From Verrucomicrobiota bacterium (GTDB taxonomy: Bacteria; Verrucomicrobiota; Verrucomicrobiia; Limisphaerales; J093): a stretch of 64,000 bases of DNA. A program made the translations under genes and the position numbers. Shown here piece by piece: positions 23,603 through 33,345 of this stretch (positions are counted from its first letter, which is position 1; each line of letters starts with the position of its first letter). The DNA lies in contig JADJWF010000003.1 of assembly GCA_016716505.1 (NCBI GenBank), positions 186,001 through 250,000 of the forward strand. The letters are read 5' to 3'. Below the pieces are notes generated by a model, which was not told where the DNA came from, did not search any database, and saw only the letters and a program-made list of their open reading frames with translations.

Positions 23603-25420
23603 ATGACAGTTTGGAACGCGGCCACCGGCCCGCGTTGCCTTGGACGCCTGCAGGCCATCTTGCTGGCGTGGACCCTGGGATCAACGGCAGGGGTCGCCGG
23701 GGAACCGACTCCCGGGCGGGCGGGCGTCACGCAGGGCGAACGCTCAGCGCTGGCGACTTACTTCGTGGCGCCGACTCGCCTCGTTTGGCAGAGCCGCGAA
23801 GGCGTGCAGCACGCCGACTCGTTGCTGCGGCCGCACCCGGGCCAGGCGGTGCTCCAGGAGACCCGGCCGCCGTGCGTGCTCCGTGCGTCTTCGAATGGGG
23901 TCGCCGGGGTGTTACTGGACTTTGGCCGGGAGTTGACCGGCTACGTGGAGCTGTTCACGCCCATGACCGGGGAGCAGGCGAAGCTGCGGCGGGTCCGTGT
24001 GCGGTTCGGAGAGTCGGTCTCGGAGGCGATGGCTGAGTTGGGGGGCAAACAGAACGCGCAGAACGATCATGCGTTGCGCGACCAGACGGTGACGTTGCCG
24101 TGGCTGGGCAAGAAGATGGTTGGCCCCAGCGGATTCCGCTTCGTCCGCATTGACAACGCGGATCCGGAACTGGCCGTGGAACTGAGTCACGTGCGGGCGG
24201 TCTTGCAGCTTCGCGATGTGCCGTACCTCGGTTCGTTCCGGTGCGACGACGAGCGCCTCAATCGCATCTGGGAGGTGGGCGCGTACACGGTCCACCTGAA
24301 CATGCAGGAGTACCTGTGGGACGGCATCAAGCGCGATCGGTTGGTCTGGATCGGCGACATGCATCCGGAGGTCAGCACGATCCACGCGGTGTTCGGCTTC
24401 AACGACGTGGTGCCGCGTTCGCTGGACCTGACGCGTGACATCACCCCCGTGACCGAGTGGATGAACGGGATCTCCAGCTACTCGATGTGGTGGGTGCTGA
24501 TACACGAGGACCTGTGGCTCCATCAGGGCAACCGCGCGTATCTCGAGGCGCAAAAGCCCTATTTGGGCGCGCTGCTCCGGCGCCTGGCGAATCTCGTGGG
24601 ACCCGATGGACGCGAGCGCATTGACGGGATGCGGTTCCTCGACTGGCCAAGTTCGCCAAATCAGCAGGGCGTGACTGCCGGGCTGCAGGCCCTTCTCGTG
24701 ATGACGCTCGAAGCGGGCCAGCGGCTGATGACCACCCTCGGCGACGGCGACACCGCCGCGCTCTGCGCCGAGGCGGCGGCCCGCGGGCGTCGGGTCGTGC
24801 CCGACCCGAACGGCTCGAAATCCGGCGCGGCGCTGCTCGCGCTGGCGGGGTTGCTGGATCCGCGCCGCGCCGCGGACGAGGTCCTCAAGGTGGGCGGCCC
24901 CAAGGGCCTCTCAACGTTCTACGGCTTCTACGTGCTGCAAGCTCTGGCCAGGTCCGGTGATGTCACCACCGCGCTCGATTTCATCCGGACCTACTGGGGC
25001 GCCATGCTGGATCTCGGCGCCACGACCTTTTGGGAGGACTTCGATCTGGATTGGGTGCCAAACGCGGCCCGGATTGACGAGCTGGTGCCACCGGGAAAAA
25101 AGGACATCCATGGCGATTTCGGCGCGTATTGCTATGAGGGCTTCCGCCACAGTTTGTGTCACGGTTGGGCCAGCGGGCCGACGGCGTGGCTGAGCCAGCA
25201 TGTGCTGGGTGTCAAGCCGCTCGAGCCGGGTTGCCGTCGCGTGCGCATCGCGCCCCAGTTGGGCAATCTCCGCTGGGCGGAAGGCGCGTATCCGACTCCG
25301 CTCGGCCTCATCCAAGTCCGGCACGAGCGACGCGCCGACGGCTCGGTGGCGACCCAGTTTGAGGCGCCGGCTGGCGTGACCGTGGAAACCGGGAGCGACC
25401 GCCGGCCGGGCAGCCTCTGA
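23603..25420 (+). CDS. GH78-like secreted alpha-L-rhamnosidase-family protein
   Basis: 605 residues from the ATG at 23603; a GTG five codons earlier is also possible. The signal peptide is GRLQAILLAWTLGSTAGVAG. The body matches the rhamnosidase superfamily: a beta-rich N-terminal part (DFGRELTGYVELF, SGFRFVRIDN), then an (alpha/alpha)6-barrel beginning DDERLNRIWEVGAYTVHLN, with the acidic GIKRDRLVWIGDMHPE (general acid region) and FWEDFD, and a C-terminal beta domain (GPTAWLSQHVLGVKPLEPGC). The D/E-rich RDRLVWIGD motif is characteristic of GH78. It would act outside the cytoplasm on rhamnose-containing glycans. The gene lies just right of the gene-free flank of array 2. Confidence 0.83.
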   Translation: MTVWNAATGPRCLGRLQAILLAWTLGSTAGVAGEPTPGRAGVTQGERSALATYFVAPTRLVWQSREGVQHADSLLRPHPGQAVLQETRPPCVLRASSNGVAGVLLDFGRELTGYVELFTPMTGEQAKLRRVRVRFGESVSEAMAELGGKQNAQNDHALRDQTVTLPWLGKKMVGPSGFRFVRIDNADPELAVELSHVRAVLQLRDVPYLGSFRCDDERLNRIWEVGAYTVHLNMQEYLWDGIKRDRLVWIGDMHPEVSTIHAVFGFNDVVPRSLDLTRDITPVTEWMNGISSYSMWWVLIHEDLWLHQGNRAYLEAQKPYLGALLRRLANLVGPDGRERIDGMRFLDWPSSPNQQGVTAGLQALLVMTLEAGQRLMTTLGDGDTAALCAEAAARGRRVVPDPNGSKSGAALLALAGLLDPRRAADEVLKVGGPKGLSTFYGFYVLQALARSGDVTTALDFIRTYWGAMLDLGATTFWEDFDLDWVPNAARIDELVPPGKKDIHGDFGAYCYEGFRHSLCHGWASGPTAWLSQHVLGVKPLEPGCRRVRIAPQLGNLRWAEGAYPTPLGLIQVRHERRADGSVATQFEAPAGVTVETGSDRRPGSL

Positions 25421-25542
25421 TGCGGGCGATACGACGAGAGGGAAGGGCAGGGGACGGCAGGGCACCGGGCCGATCCGCGGTCGCTGTGATGAGATGTTTC
25501 TGCTTGAGTGAACGCGACCCTCCGCCTTGTATCCGGGCCGCG

Positions 25543-26502
25543 ATGAGACGGCGGCTTCGGCTGGTTGGAGTGACCACCTCAATTCTCTGTGGGATTGGGG
25601 TATCGGTGTATTCCGAGGATGTGGCCCGGGTAACGGGCGATCGGGTGAACGTGCGGGGCGGTCCCTCGGTGGACACGGAGGTGATCACCCACTTGCGCCG
25701 GGGCGAACAGGTGACGGTGGTGGAGTGGGGCCAGCCTGCGGGCACTCCGGGAGGCGCCACCAGTCAGTGGGCCAAGATCCACCTGCCGGCGGACACACCT
25801 GTGTGGGTCTATGCGCCGTTCGTGGACGCGCGCCGCCAAGTGGTCCGGAGCGACCGGCTGAATGTGCGCGCGGGTCCGGGGCTGAATTTCAGCACGCTCG
25901 GCTCGTTGAGCAAGGAGGCCCCGATTCGCCGCATCCGTACGCTGGACGACTGGATGGAGATTGAGGCTCCGACAAACACTTTTGCGTTCGTGTCCGCGCA
26001 GTACCTGCAGCGCTTGCCGCCGGGGTCGGCAGCGCCCAGCACTCCGGCCGTGGTCAGCCGGCCCGCGATGGCTCCGGCGGCAGCGACCGCTGCCGCGAGT
26101 CCGGAAGCCGTGACCGCTGCGAGTGCCGCGCCGGCACTGGCGGCCGCCGGCCCGGTCAGCAGCCCGCCGGCGCCGGCGGAGCCGGAGGCCGTCCCCGCAC
26201 CTGCCAGCGATACCATGGCCCCCGCCGATTTGCCCCCCGCGATTCCGCCGGAGCCGCGCCGGCGCATCGTGAGGCGCGAGGGGTTGGTCCGGCCGACGAT
26301 CAGCATTCAGGCGCCGACGCCGTACGAGTTGCGGTCCATCTACGGTGCGATCCGGTTGAACTTCCTGCTGCCGGCCTCGCCGGACATCAAGATTGCCAAG
26401 TTCCGCGGGCAGCGCGTGATCGTGGCGGGCGAAGAACAGATCGAGCCGCGCTGGCCGAATTTGCCGATGATCGAGGTCCAGTCCATCCGCCTTGCCCCGT
26501 GA
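25543..26502 (+). CDS. Exported protein with two bacterial SH3 domains
   Basis: 319 residues from the ATG at 25543 (signal LRLVGVTTSILCGIGVSVYS). Two SH3b repeats carry the hallmark RVNVRGGPSVDTEVITHLRRG (abridged: VNVRGGPS) at about residue 35 and RLNVRAGPGLNFSTLGSL at about 105. A long Ala/Pro-rich linker (about 160-240) leads to a basic C-terminal segment. SH3b domains bind peptidoglycan or related ligands in the envelope. The stop codon overlaps the GTG start of folD. Confidence 0.78.
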   Translation: MRRRLRLVGVTTSILCGIGVSVYSEDVARVTGDRVNVRGGPSVDTEVITHLRRGEQVTVVEWGQPAGTPGGATSQWAKIHLPADTPVWVYAPFVDARRQVVRSDRLNVRAGPGLNFSTLGSLSKEAPIRRIRTLDDWMEIEAPTNTFAFVSAQYLQRLPPGSAAPSTPAVVSRPAMAPAAATAAASPEAVTAASAAPALAAAGPVSSPPAPAEPEAVPAPASDTMAPADLPPAIPPEPRRRIVRREGLVRPTISIQAPTPYELRSIYGAIRLNFLLPASPDIKIAKFRGQRVIVAGEEQIEPRWPNLPMIEVQSIRLAP

Positions 26503-27392
26503 GCGCGCCGGCCAACCTGATTGACGGACGCGCGATTGCCGAGGAGTTGAATCGGGCAACGGCGGCGGACGTGGCGAAACTCCGGCAGCGGGGCGTCGAG
26601 CCCTGCCTCGTTTTTGTGCGCGTGGGCGAGGATCCCGCGTCGCAGGTGTATGTGGGCATGAAGGAACGGGTCAGTGCCCGGCTTGGTATCCGCTCGACCA
26701 CGCATGTCCTCCCGGCCGCGACGCGGGAGGAGGAATTGCTTGCCTTGCTGGCGCGGTTGAATGGCGATCCCGCGGTTCACGGCATCTTGGTTCAAGCTCC
26801 GCTGCCGGGGCATATTCGCGCCAGCCGGGTGTATTCAACGGTGCTGCCGGGCAAGGACGTGGACGGCTTCCATCCGGAAAACGTGGGCAAGCTCATGCTC
26901 GGCGACACGGACGGTTTTGTGCCCTGCACGCCGGCGGGCATCCACGAGTTGCTGGTTCGGACCGGGGTTCGCCTCGCCGGGGCGGAGGTGGTGGTGCTGG
27001 GGCGGGGCAACATCGTTGGCAAACCGATGGCGGCGATTCTCCTGCAAAAGGCGCCGCACGCGGACGCGACGGTAACGGTCTGCCACTCTCGAACGCGGCA
27101 TCTGGCGGAACATTGTCGTCGCGCCGACGTGCTGATCGCCGCGATGGGCGTGGCTGAGTTCGTCAAGGCGGACATGGTCAAACCGGGCGCCGTGGTGATT
27201 GATGTCGGCGTGAATCGGGTGCCGGATCCTGCGGCGCGCGGCGGTTTTCGGCTGGTGGGGGATGTGGATTTCCCCCACGTTCAGCCGGTGGCGGGCCGCA
27301 TCACGCCGAACCCCGGGGGGGTTGGACCGATGACCATTGCCATGTTGATGCGCAACACCGTCCGCGCGGCCAGGCGGGCAACCGCTTCGTGA
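26499..27392 (+). CDS. folD: Bifunctional methylenetetrahydrofolate dehydrogenase/cyclohydrolase
   Basis: 297 residues starting at GTG 26499, which overlaps the previous stop (GTGA). FolD signatures: SQVYVGMKER with the catalytic lysine, VQAPLPGHI, PGKDVDGFHPENVGKLM, PCTPAGIHELL, VVLGRGNIVGKPMA (NADP binding) and ITPNPGGVGPMTIAMLM. It oxidises 5,10-methylene-THF to 5,10-methenyl-THF and hydrolyses it to 10-formyl-THF in the cytoplasm. Its length is normal and all motifs are intact. Confidence 0.95.
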   Translation: MSAPANLIDGRAIAEELNRATAADVAKLRQRGVEPCLVFVRVGEDPASQVYVGMKERVSARLGIRSTTHVLPAATREEELLALLARLNGDPAVHGILVQAPLPGHIRASRVYSTVLPGKDVDGFHPENVGKLMLGDTDGFVPCTPAGIHELLVRTGVRLAGAEVVVLGRGNIVGKPMAAILLQKAPHADATVTVCHSRTRHLAEHCRRADVLIAAMGVAEFVKADMVKPGAVVIDVGVNRVPDPAARGGFRLVGDVDFPHVQPVAGRITPNPGGVGPMTIAMLMRNTVRAARRATAS

Positions 27393-27424
27393 CCGGGGCG
27401 GGACAGATTTAGAACCAAACCACT

Positions 27425-27874
27425 ATGCAACCGAATCGTATCCTTCCTGATCTTCAGGCCTCACTCCTCTGCGAAGACGTCCGCCAGGAATCCAGCGGCA
27501 ACTTCATGGTCATCGGCATCATCGGCTACGTCCGTCTGCCGCAAGTGCCGGTCACGGCGTTCAAGCTGTGTTTGTTCAATCGCTGGACGGCCGGCGTGGG
27601 GACCTTTACCGAGGCCACGCGGCTGATTGCGCCAGACGGCACCACCGTCCTGCGTCAGGGCAGCGTGAAGTTTGCCCTGCAAGACGCTTCCCACCACGCG
27701 GTGAATGTCACGGTCTTCGGCCAGGTCGAGTTCGCCTCGGCCGGGTTGTACTACATTGAGGTGCTGGTGGATGACGTCATGAAGATCCGCTACCCGATGC
27801 CGGTGATTGTTCAGCCGCCGCCGCAAGGCGCACAGCGGCCCGTGCAGCCGCCGCAACCGCCGGCGGCACAGTAG
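27425..27874 (+). CDS. Conserved small protein (DUF6941-like)
   Basis: 149 residues. The N-terminal 115 residues form a compact beta-rich domain (ASLLCEDVRQESSGNFMVIG, FGQVEFASAGLYYIEVLVDD) like the DUF6941 family, whose function is unknown. The tail is Pro/Gln-rich. The order folD, this gene and a membrane protein on one strand with short gaps suggests co-transcription. Confidence 0.7.
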   Translation: MQPNRILPDLQASLLCEDVRQESSGNFMVIGIIGYVRLPQVPVTAFKLCLFNRWTAGVGTFTEATRLIAPDGTTVLRQGSVKFALQDASHHAVNVTVFGQVEFASAGLYYIEVLVDDVMKIRYPMPVIVQPPPQGAQRPVQPPQPPAAQ

Positions 27875-27898
27875 GGGGCGCGCCGCGCCAGTCCCGCC

Positions 27899-28858
27899 AT
27901 GAGCGCGGAGTCTGTTCCGACAGTCTCCGGCGACCGTGTTCCCCGGCTGCCGCTGACCATCGGCCAGGTGGCGCGATTTGCCGCCGCGCCGTTTGGCCGG
28001 GTCATGGCGTTGACCTTCGGCATGGCGTTGGCGGCGGGGTTCGTGGTGGCGCATTTCGTGGCAATGTCGTGGTGGCCGGCCGTCCGTGCTGCCGCCGCGG
28101 CCACGCCGGATGGCATCGAACTGCGGTCCGGGCGCCTGCTCTGGCCCACGAACGCCGTGCAAGCGCTCGCGGAGAACCGCTTCCTGGCCATTCTCGCGGT
28201 GCCCCGCGGCACCCAGCCGCTGCCCACCGCGGCGGACGTGACGCTGGAGTTGCGGGAGGATGGCGTGGATGCGGCGTCGCTGCTGGGTTACACCTTCATC
28301 CGGTATCCGCATCAGGTTCAGTTCCGACTCACCAGCCGGGAGCTCGGGGCGCAACTCGACGCGTGGCACCCGCAGGTACTGGCGTGGGTGGGGATTCTGA
28401 CTTTTCTCGGGTTGAGCCTGGCGTGGCTCTTCGGCGGTTTGCTGCTGGCGCTGCCGCTGCTGAGCTACAGCCTGCTGGGCGAACGGCGGGGAACGTTTTT
28501 CGGCTGCTGGCGCCTGGCGATTGCCGGATTCGTTCCGGGCACAGTGGTGATGTTGATCGGAGTCCTGTTGTACACCTATCAGCAGATCGCGTTGGTTGAG
28601 TTGTTGCTGGTGGCTGGCGGTGCCTTGCTGATCACGGTGCTGCTGCTGGTCGTGGCCCCGCTAAAACTGCCGCCAGCGCCGCCGTCCGAGGAAGCGGAGA
28701 CGGAATCAGGAACGGGGACGGACTCAGAATCGCCTGAGTCAGACGATGGCGTTGCCGCCGTCGCCAATCCCTTCGCGGAAAGGAAGCCGCAATCCACTCG
28801 AAACTCCGGGAATCCTTTCGCGGGATCGGGTCGCCGGGACGGAGATGTCGAGTCGTGA
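27899..28858 (+). CDS. Integral membrane protein, unknown
   Basis: 319 residues. One helix lies near the N-terminus (VMALTFGMALAAGFVVAHFV), a soluble domain of about 110 residues follows, then four or five helices (VGILTFLGLSLAWLFGGLLL, IAGFVPGTVVMLIGVLLYTY, LLLVAGGALLITVLLLVV). The C-terminal 55 residues are acidic and low-complexity with a repeated NPFA motif. No family recognised; the topology suggests an envelope protein of unknown role. Confidence 0.68.
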   Translation: MSAESVPTVSGDRVPRLPLTIGQVARFAAAPFGRVMALTFGMALAAGFVVAHFVAMSWWPAVRAAAAATPDGIELRSGRLLWPTNAVQALAENRFLAILAVPRGTQPLPTAADVTLELREDGVDAASLLGYTFIRYPHQVQFRLTSRELGAQLDAWHPQVLAWVGILTFLGLSLAWLFGGLLLALPLLSYSLLGERRGTFFGCWRLAIAGFVPGTVVMLIGVLLYTYQQIALVELLLVAGGALLITVLLLVVAPLKLPPAPPSEEAETESGTGTDSESPESDDGVAAVANPFAERKPQSTRNSGNPFAGSGRRDGDVES

Positions 28859-28961
28859 ATCTCCGGTCTGACCAGGAACAGCCGCTTTGGACGGACTGTC
28901 AACCAACCGCGAAATCCTTTGCCGGTTGACGGCGCCCGTTCACGGTCAAAAGCTGGCGCGG

Positions 28962-31088
28962 ATGAAATCGTTCTCCCTCGCCCTCGGCCTCTTCGTCGCC
29001 GGCTCGTCTTTCGTCGCGCTGTGTCCTGACGTCTTCGGAGCGGCGGACCGGACACTGTTCGATTTCACCCGCGACAGCGGTGATGGTCGAATGCAGGCGG
29101 CCGAGGCCACCCTGAGCCGACCGGCAGTCGCGGGCAGTGGATGGCGGGTCACGACCAACCCCAGCGACAAGTGGCCAGGCGTCACCCTGTCGGCGCCGGC
29201 TGGCGGCTGGGACTTGTCGCCCTTTGCCTGGGTGATGGTCAAGGCACGAAACACCGGCGACCGGCCGTTCACGCTGTACCTGCGTGTGGATAATCCCGGT
29301 GCGGACGGAACCAAGCACTGCCTGACTGGGTCGGCGGGCGTCGAACCCGGCGCGACCGGTTCGGTACGCGTGGACCTGAAGCGGACCGTGGACGACAAAC
29401 TGGGGGGGAAGCTGTTCGGGATGCGGGGGTATCCGGTGAAGGCGCCCGGCCCGGAGGCGCTGGATCCATCCCGGGTCACTCAGGTGGTGATCTTTTTGAG
29501 CCAGCCAGAGGTCGGGCATGCCTTCGAGCTCATCGCATTGACCGCCGGCGGCGAATACGTGCGGCCGACCGCGTGGACCAGCGACGCCGACCCGTTCCTG
29601 CCGTTTATTGACACTTTTGGTCAGTACCGCCACCGAGACTGGCCGGGCAAGGTGGCGTCGTTGGCAGAGCTGCGCGAACGTCGGGAAGCGGAAAACGAAA
29701 AACTCAAGGCCAGTGTGCCCGAGTTCACCAAGGCTGCCGCGTGGAACCAGTACGGCGGCTGGGCGGCCGGCCCGCAACTGGAGGCCACCGGCTTCTTCCG
29801 GGTCCAGAAATACGAAGGCAAGTGGTGGCTGGTGGATCCTGCGGGCCGGCTTTTCTGGTCACACGGGATTGACTGTGTCCGGATGCTGGATGCCACCCCG
29901 ATTGACGAGCGGGATGATTGGTTCGTGGACCCACCTTGGAAGCAACCCGAGTTCGCCGAGTTCATCCAGCCCGCCGGCCATGCTTTGATGGGACACTACG
30001 CGGGACGATCGCCCCGGTGTTTCTCTTTCGCCGCCGCCAACTTCAAGCGCAAGTACGGGCAGGACTGGAAGACCGTGTATCCGGACATCATCCATCAACG
30101 GCTGCGCGCCTGGGGATTGAACACCGTGGCCAACTGGTCCGACCCGGCCATCGCGCGGCTCCGGCGCACGCCGTACACGGACAACGTCGGCTCACGCGGC
30201 GTCCGCAACATCGAGGGGAGCGAAGGTTACTGGGGCAAATTTCCGGACGTCTTCGATCCGGCGTTCCGCGAAAGTTTGCGCCGGCAAATGGCAGCCAAGC
30301 GCGGCGGGTCGGCGAAGGATCCCTGGTGTCTCGGCTATTTTTCGGACAACGAAATGTCCTGGGGCGACGAGGTGTCTCTCTCGCTCGCAGCCCTGGCGTC
30401 ACCGGCCGATCAACCGGCCAAACAGGCCTTTGTGAGCTGGCTTCGGGAGAAGTACGGTGACATCAGCCGGCTGAACGCGGCGTGGGGAACCGTTCACACC
30501 AACTGGGAGGGTTTACTCACGAGCACCAACCGGCCGCCGTTGGCCAGGGCGGGGGACGATTTGCGGGCTTTCTACACCGTAGCGGCGGAGAGCTATTTCC
30601 GAACCGTGCGCGAAGCGATCAAGGAGGTGGCTCCGGAACAGTTGTACCTGGGTTGCCGTTTCGCGTGGGCCAACGCCCGCGCGGCCGCCGCGGCGGCGAA
30701 GTACTGCGATGTGGTGAGCTACAACCTGTACCGGCGCAGCGTCGCGGACTTCAAAGCGGAAGGAGCGGGAGACGTGCCGCTAATCATTGGGGAATTCCAC
30801 TTTGGCGCGTTGGATCGCGGCATGTTCCATACGGGATTGGTGCCAGTGGCCAATCAGGCGGCCCGGGCGCAGGCCTACACCGACTACGTGCAGGGCGCGT
30901 TGCGCCATCCCCAAATCGTGGGCACCCACTGGTTTCAGTACCAGGACCAACCCACCACCGGCCGGGTGCTCGACGAGGAGAACTACCAGATCGGTTTCGT
31001 GGACATCGCTGACACCCCGCATGAGGAGACCGTCAGCGCGAGCCGCCGGGTTGGGCAGGCGATGTACCCGCTCCGCGCGGAACGGTAG
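28962..31088 (+). CDS. Secreted GH42/GH50-like glycosidase (agarase/beta-galactosidase type)
   Basis: 708 residues from the ATG at 28962 (signal LALGLFVAGSSFVALC). An N-terminal beta-sandwich of about 200 residues precedes a (beta/alpha)8 barrel. The acid/base glutamate is expected in WCLGYFSDNEMSW (NE pair), and the nucleophile in LIIGEFHFGA. GTHWFQYQDQPTTGR near the end is also typical of GH42/GH50 enzymes and their unassigned relatives. Substrates of such enzymes are galactan or agar-type polysaccharides; the exact one cannot be told. The gene directly precedes the hydrogenase island, with a 222-base gap holding no visible gene. Confidence 0.8.
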   Translation: MKSFSLALGLFVAGSSFVALCPDVFGAADRTLFDFTRDSGDGRMQAAEATLSRPAVAGSGWRVTTNPSDKWPGVTLSAPAGGWDLSPFAWVMVKARNTGDRPFTLYLRVDNPGADGTKHCLTGSAGVEPGATGSVRVDLKRTVDDKLGGKLFGMRGYPVKAPGPEALDPSRVTQVVIFLSQPEVGHAFELIALTAGGEYVRPTAWTSDADPFLPFIDTFGQYRHRDWPGKVASLAELRERREAENEKLKASVPEFTKAAAWNQYGGWAAGPQLEATGFFRVQKYEGKWWLVDPAGRLFWSHGIDCVRMLDATPIDERDDWFVDPPWKQPEFAEFIQPAGHALMGHYAGRSPRCFSFAAANFKRKYGQDWKTVYPDIIHQRLRAWGLNTVANWSDPAIARLRRTPYTDNVGSRGVRNIEGSEGYWGKFPDVFDPAFRESLRRQMAAKRGGSAKDPWCLGYFSDNEMSWGDEVSLSLAALASPADQPAKQAFVSWLREKYGDISRLNAAWGTVHTNWEGLLTSTNRPPLARAGDDLRAFYTVAAESYFRTVREAIKEVAPEQLYLGCRFAWANARAAAAAAKYCDVVSYNLYRRSVADFKAEGAGDVPLIIGEFHFGALDRGMFHTGLVPVANQAARAQAYTDYVQGALRHPQIVGTHWFQYQDQPTTGRVLDEENYQIGFVDIADTPHEETVSASRRVGQAMYPLRAER

Positions 31089-31310
31089 GCGGCCATCCAG
31101 CGGAGGCGGGCGTCTGTCGCGACGCGCGATTTTCCGAGTTCCCTGTTGCCAGCGGCCGGGTATCACATTACTTTGCGCTGCGCCAGTCGCGAATCAGAAA
31201 CGCTGAACTGATGGTCGGACGAAAGACGGGGCCTCCGCCCCGGCTGAACCGGCTGCCAGGACGGCTCCCGCACGGCAGGTTCGGGCGAGGTTTCGCGGCC
31301 GGAAGTCTGG

Positions 31311-33344
31311 ATGGCGCACCAACTTACCACGTGCACGTTCTGCGGCGTCGGTTGCGGGATCTACCTCGAGACCGACGGGTGCCGAATTCTTGGGGCGTAC
31401 CCGAGCATGTCGCACCCGAGCAACCGCGGGCGGATCTGCGTGAGAGGGTGGCATGTCCACGAAGTCGCCAGCTCCCCGGACCGCCTGCGACACCCGCTGC
31501 TCCGGGAGAACGGGCGTCTGCGGCCGGCCTCCTGGGAGGAGGCGATTTGGTTCATCGCCGACCGGGTGGAAGCGATTCGCCGGCAGTGGGGACCCGATGC
31601 CTTCGGCTTCTTCAATGCGCCCCGCTGTTCGAACGAGGAGGCGTACCTGCTGCAGAAGCTTGCCCGGGCCGTCATCGGCACCAACAACGTGGATCACGGC
31701 TTCGGCGTGTACGCCAACAATGCCGTTCATGTGTTTCTCGAAATGTTGGGGGTGCCGGCGGCAAGCAATTCCCTCGGCGAGTTGGCGGAAAGCGAAGTGA
31801 TCCTGGTGGACGGGGTGGACTTGGGAATGCAGTTGCCAACCGTGGGAGGCCACGTGATCCGCGCCAAGCTCGCCGGCGCGCGGCTGATTGTGGTGGATCC
31901 GCGGCGCCACCGGGTGGCGGAACACGCGGACCATTTGCTGCAATTACGGCCCGGCACCGACGTTCACCTCTACGGCGCCATGGCCAAAGTCATTGTTGAT
32001 CGCGGACTGGCCAACCTGGTGTTTCTGAAGTCGCGCTGCCGCGATTACGCCGCGTTTGAGGCCTGCCTCGATCAGTACGATCTCCTCTCCGCTGCCGAGG
32101 TGTGCGGCGTGCCGGCCGAGGCCATCGAAGCCGCGGCCCTCGCGTACGCGCGCGCCAAAACAGCCACCCTGCTGTTCTCGACCGGCGCCGAGGCCCGCAA
32201 TCCGGACAGCATCCGCGCGATGGTGAATCTCGCGTTGCTTTGCGGACACGTGGGACGGCGGGGTTCCGGCATCTTTCCACTCACCGAGCAAAACAACCTT
32301 CAAGGTGTTTGTGACATGGGCGTGCTGCCGGACATGCTGCCGGGGTATGAGCCGGTGTCGGATGCCACCCGGCGCCGGGTTTTTGAGGAAAGATGGGGCG
32401 TCGCGCTTCCGGCCGAGCCCGGGGCTGGCGCGCGCTCGTTCTTCGGAGGGCGCCGACCGGGGCGATTCAAGGCGGCTTGGCTGTGCCGGTACGACCCCGT
32501 GACCAACGCGACCTTTTGCGACGCTGCCGAGGTTCTCAAGGGACTGGAACTGGTCGTGGTCCAGCACCTCTTCATGACGGCGACGGCGGACTATGCGCAT
32601 GTCATTCTGCCCTGCACGGCCTTCGGGGAGGAGCAGGTGAGTTTCACCAGCACCGACCGGCGCATTCAACTGGCCGCGCAGGCCATTCCTCCGTTGGCGG
32701 GCACCATCCCCGCGTGGCGGCAGTTGATGCTGGTGGCCCGGGCGTTGGGCGCGGAATGGCGCTACCTCTCCGCCGCCGACGTGATGGCCGAGATCGGCGA
32801 AGTCGTGCCCTTCTACTCTGCGGCCTCGCATGAAAACCTGGCGCGAGGATACGGCCGACAATGGCCCTGCACCCACGATCGTCCGCTGGGAACCAAGTTT
32901 TTGTTCGATGCCGAGACCTCTTGGCGGCCTTTCCGACTCGCGCGCGTGCCGCGCCCCGGCAAGCCCGCCTGCGCATCGGCGGATTTCCCGTTCGGGCTGG
33001 TGTTTGGGCATTCCCTCTACTACTGGCACCAGAACGCGCTGATCCGCCACAGTGAGACCCTCAAGCGCGAGTACCGGGTGCTGCTCCTCGACTATCCGGA
33101 AGGATTTGTGGAGGTGAATGACGAAGACGCGCGGGCGCTCGGGGTGCGGGATGGCGGGCGAATCCGCCTGGTGACGGCGGGAGGGGCCACCGAAACAGTG
33201 GCCCGCGTGACGCGCGAGGTTCGAACGGGAACCGTCTTCGTCCCGTTCTTCGTGCGGGAGGTTGAACGGGCGATCCTCGGCCGGACCACGGTGGAGGTCG
33301 GCGCCCTGGACCGCCCGATTTGCGTCCGCGTCGAAAAACTGTGA
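31311..33344 (+). CDS. FdhF-like molybdopterin oxidoreductase with altered active site
   Basis: 677 residues. The N-terminal [4Fe-4S] site is intact (Cys8, Cys11, Cys15, Cys43) and the family motifs CTFCGVGCG, RCSNEEAYLLQKLARA, EQNNLQGVCDMGVLP and the C-terminal dinucleotide-binding domain are all present. Alignment by motif to E. coli FdhH puts Tyr134 (codon TAC, 31710-31712) at the Sec140 position, Ala135 at His141 and Thr325 at Arg333; only the equivalent of Gln335 is kept. Formate dehydrogenases need Sec or Cys plus His and Arg, so canonical formate oxidation is unlikely. It is the first gene of a run leading into HydB/HydG-like and group 4 hydrogenase genes. It may use another substrate or serve as an electron relay. 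Confidence 0.85.
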   Translation: MAHQLTTCTFCGVGCGIYLETDGCRILGAYPSMSHPSNRGRICVRGWHVHEVASSPDRLRHPLLRENGRLRPASWEEAIWFIADRVEAIRRQWGPDAFGFFNAPRCSNEEAYLLQKLARAVIGTNNVDHGFGVYANNAVHVFLEMLGVPAASNSLGELAESEVILVDGVDLGMQLPTVGGHVIRAKLAGARLIVVDPRRHRVAEHADHLLQLRPGTDVHLYGAMAKVIVDRGLANLVFLKSRCRDYAAFEACLDQYDLLSAAEVCGVPAEAIEAAALAYARAKTATLLFSTGAEARNPDSIRAMVNLALLCGHVGRRGSGIFPLTEQNNLQGVCDMGVLPDMLPGYEPVSDATRRRVFEERWGVALPAEPGAGARSFFGGRRPGRFKAAWLCRYDPVTNATFCDAAEVLKGLELVVVQHLFMTATADYAHVILPCTAFGEEQVSFTSTDRRIQLAAQAIPPLAGTIPAWRQLMLVARALGAEWRYLSAADVMAEIGEVVPFYSAASHENLARGYGRQWPCTHDRPLGTKFLFDAETSWRPFRLARVPRPGKPACASADFPFGLVFGHSLYYWHQNALIRHSETLKREYRVLLLDYPEGFVEVNDEDARALGVRDGGRIRLVTAGGATETVARVTREVRTGTVFVPFFVREVERAILGRTTVEVGALDRPICVRVEKL

Positions 33345-33345
33345 C

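Noticed and set aside
31700..31725. Possible selenocysteine site in the FdhF-like gene
   Set aside because: The codon at the Sec position is TAC and no in-frame TGA is present anywhere in the gene.
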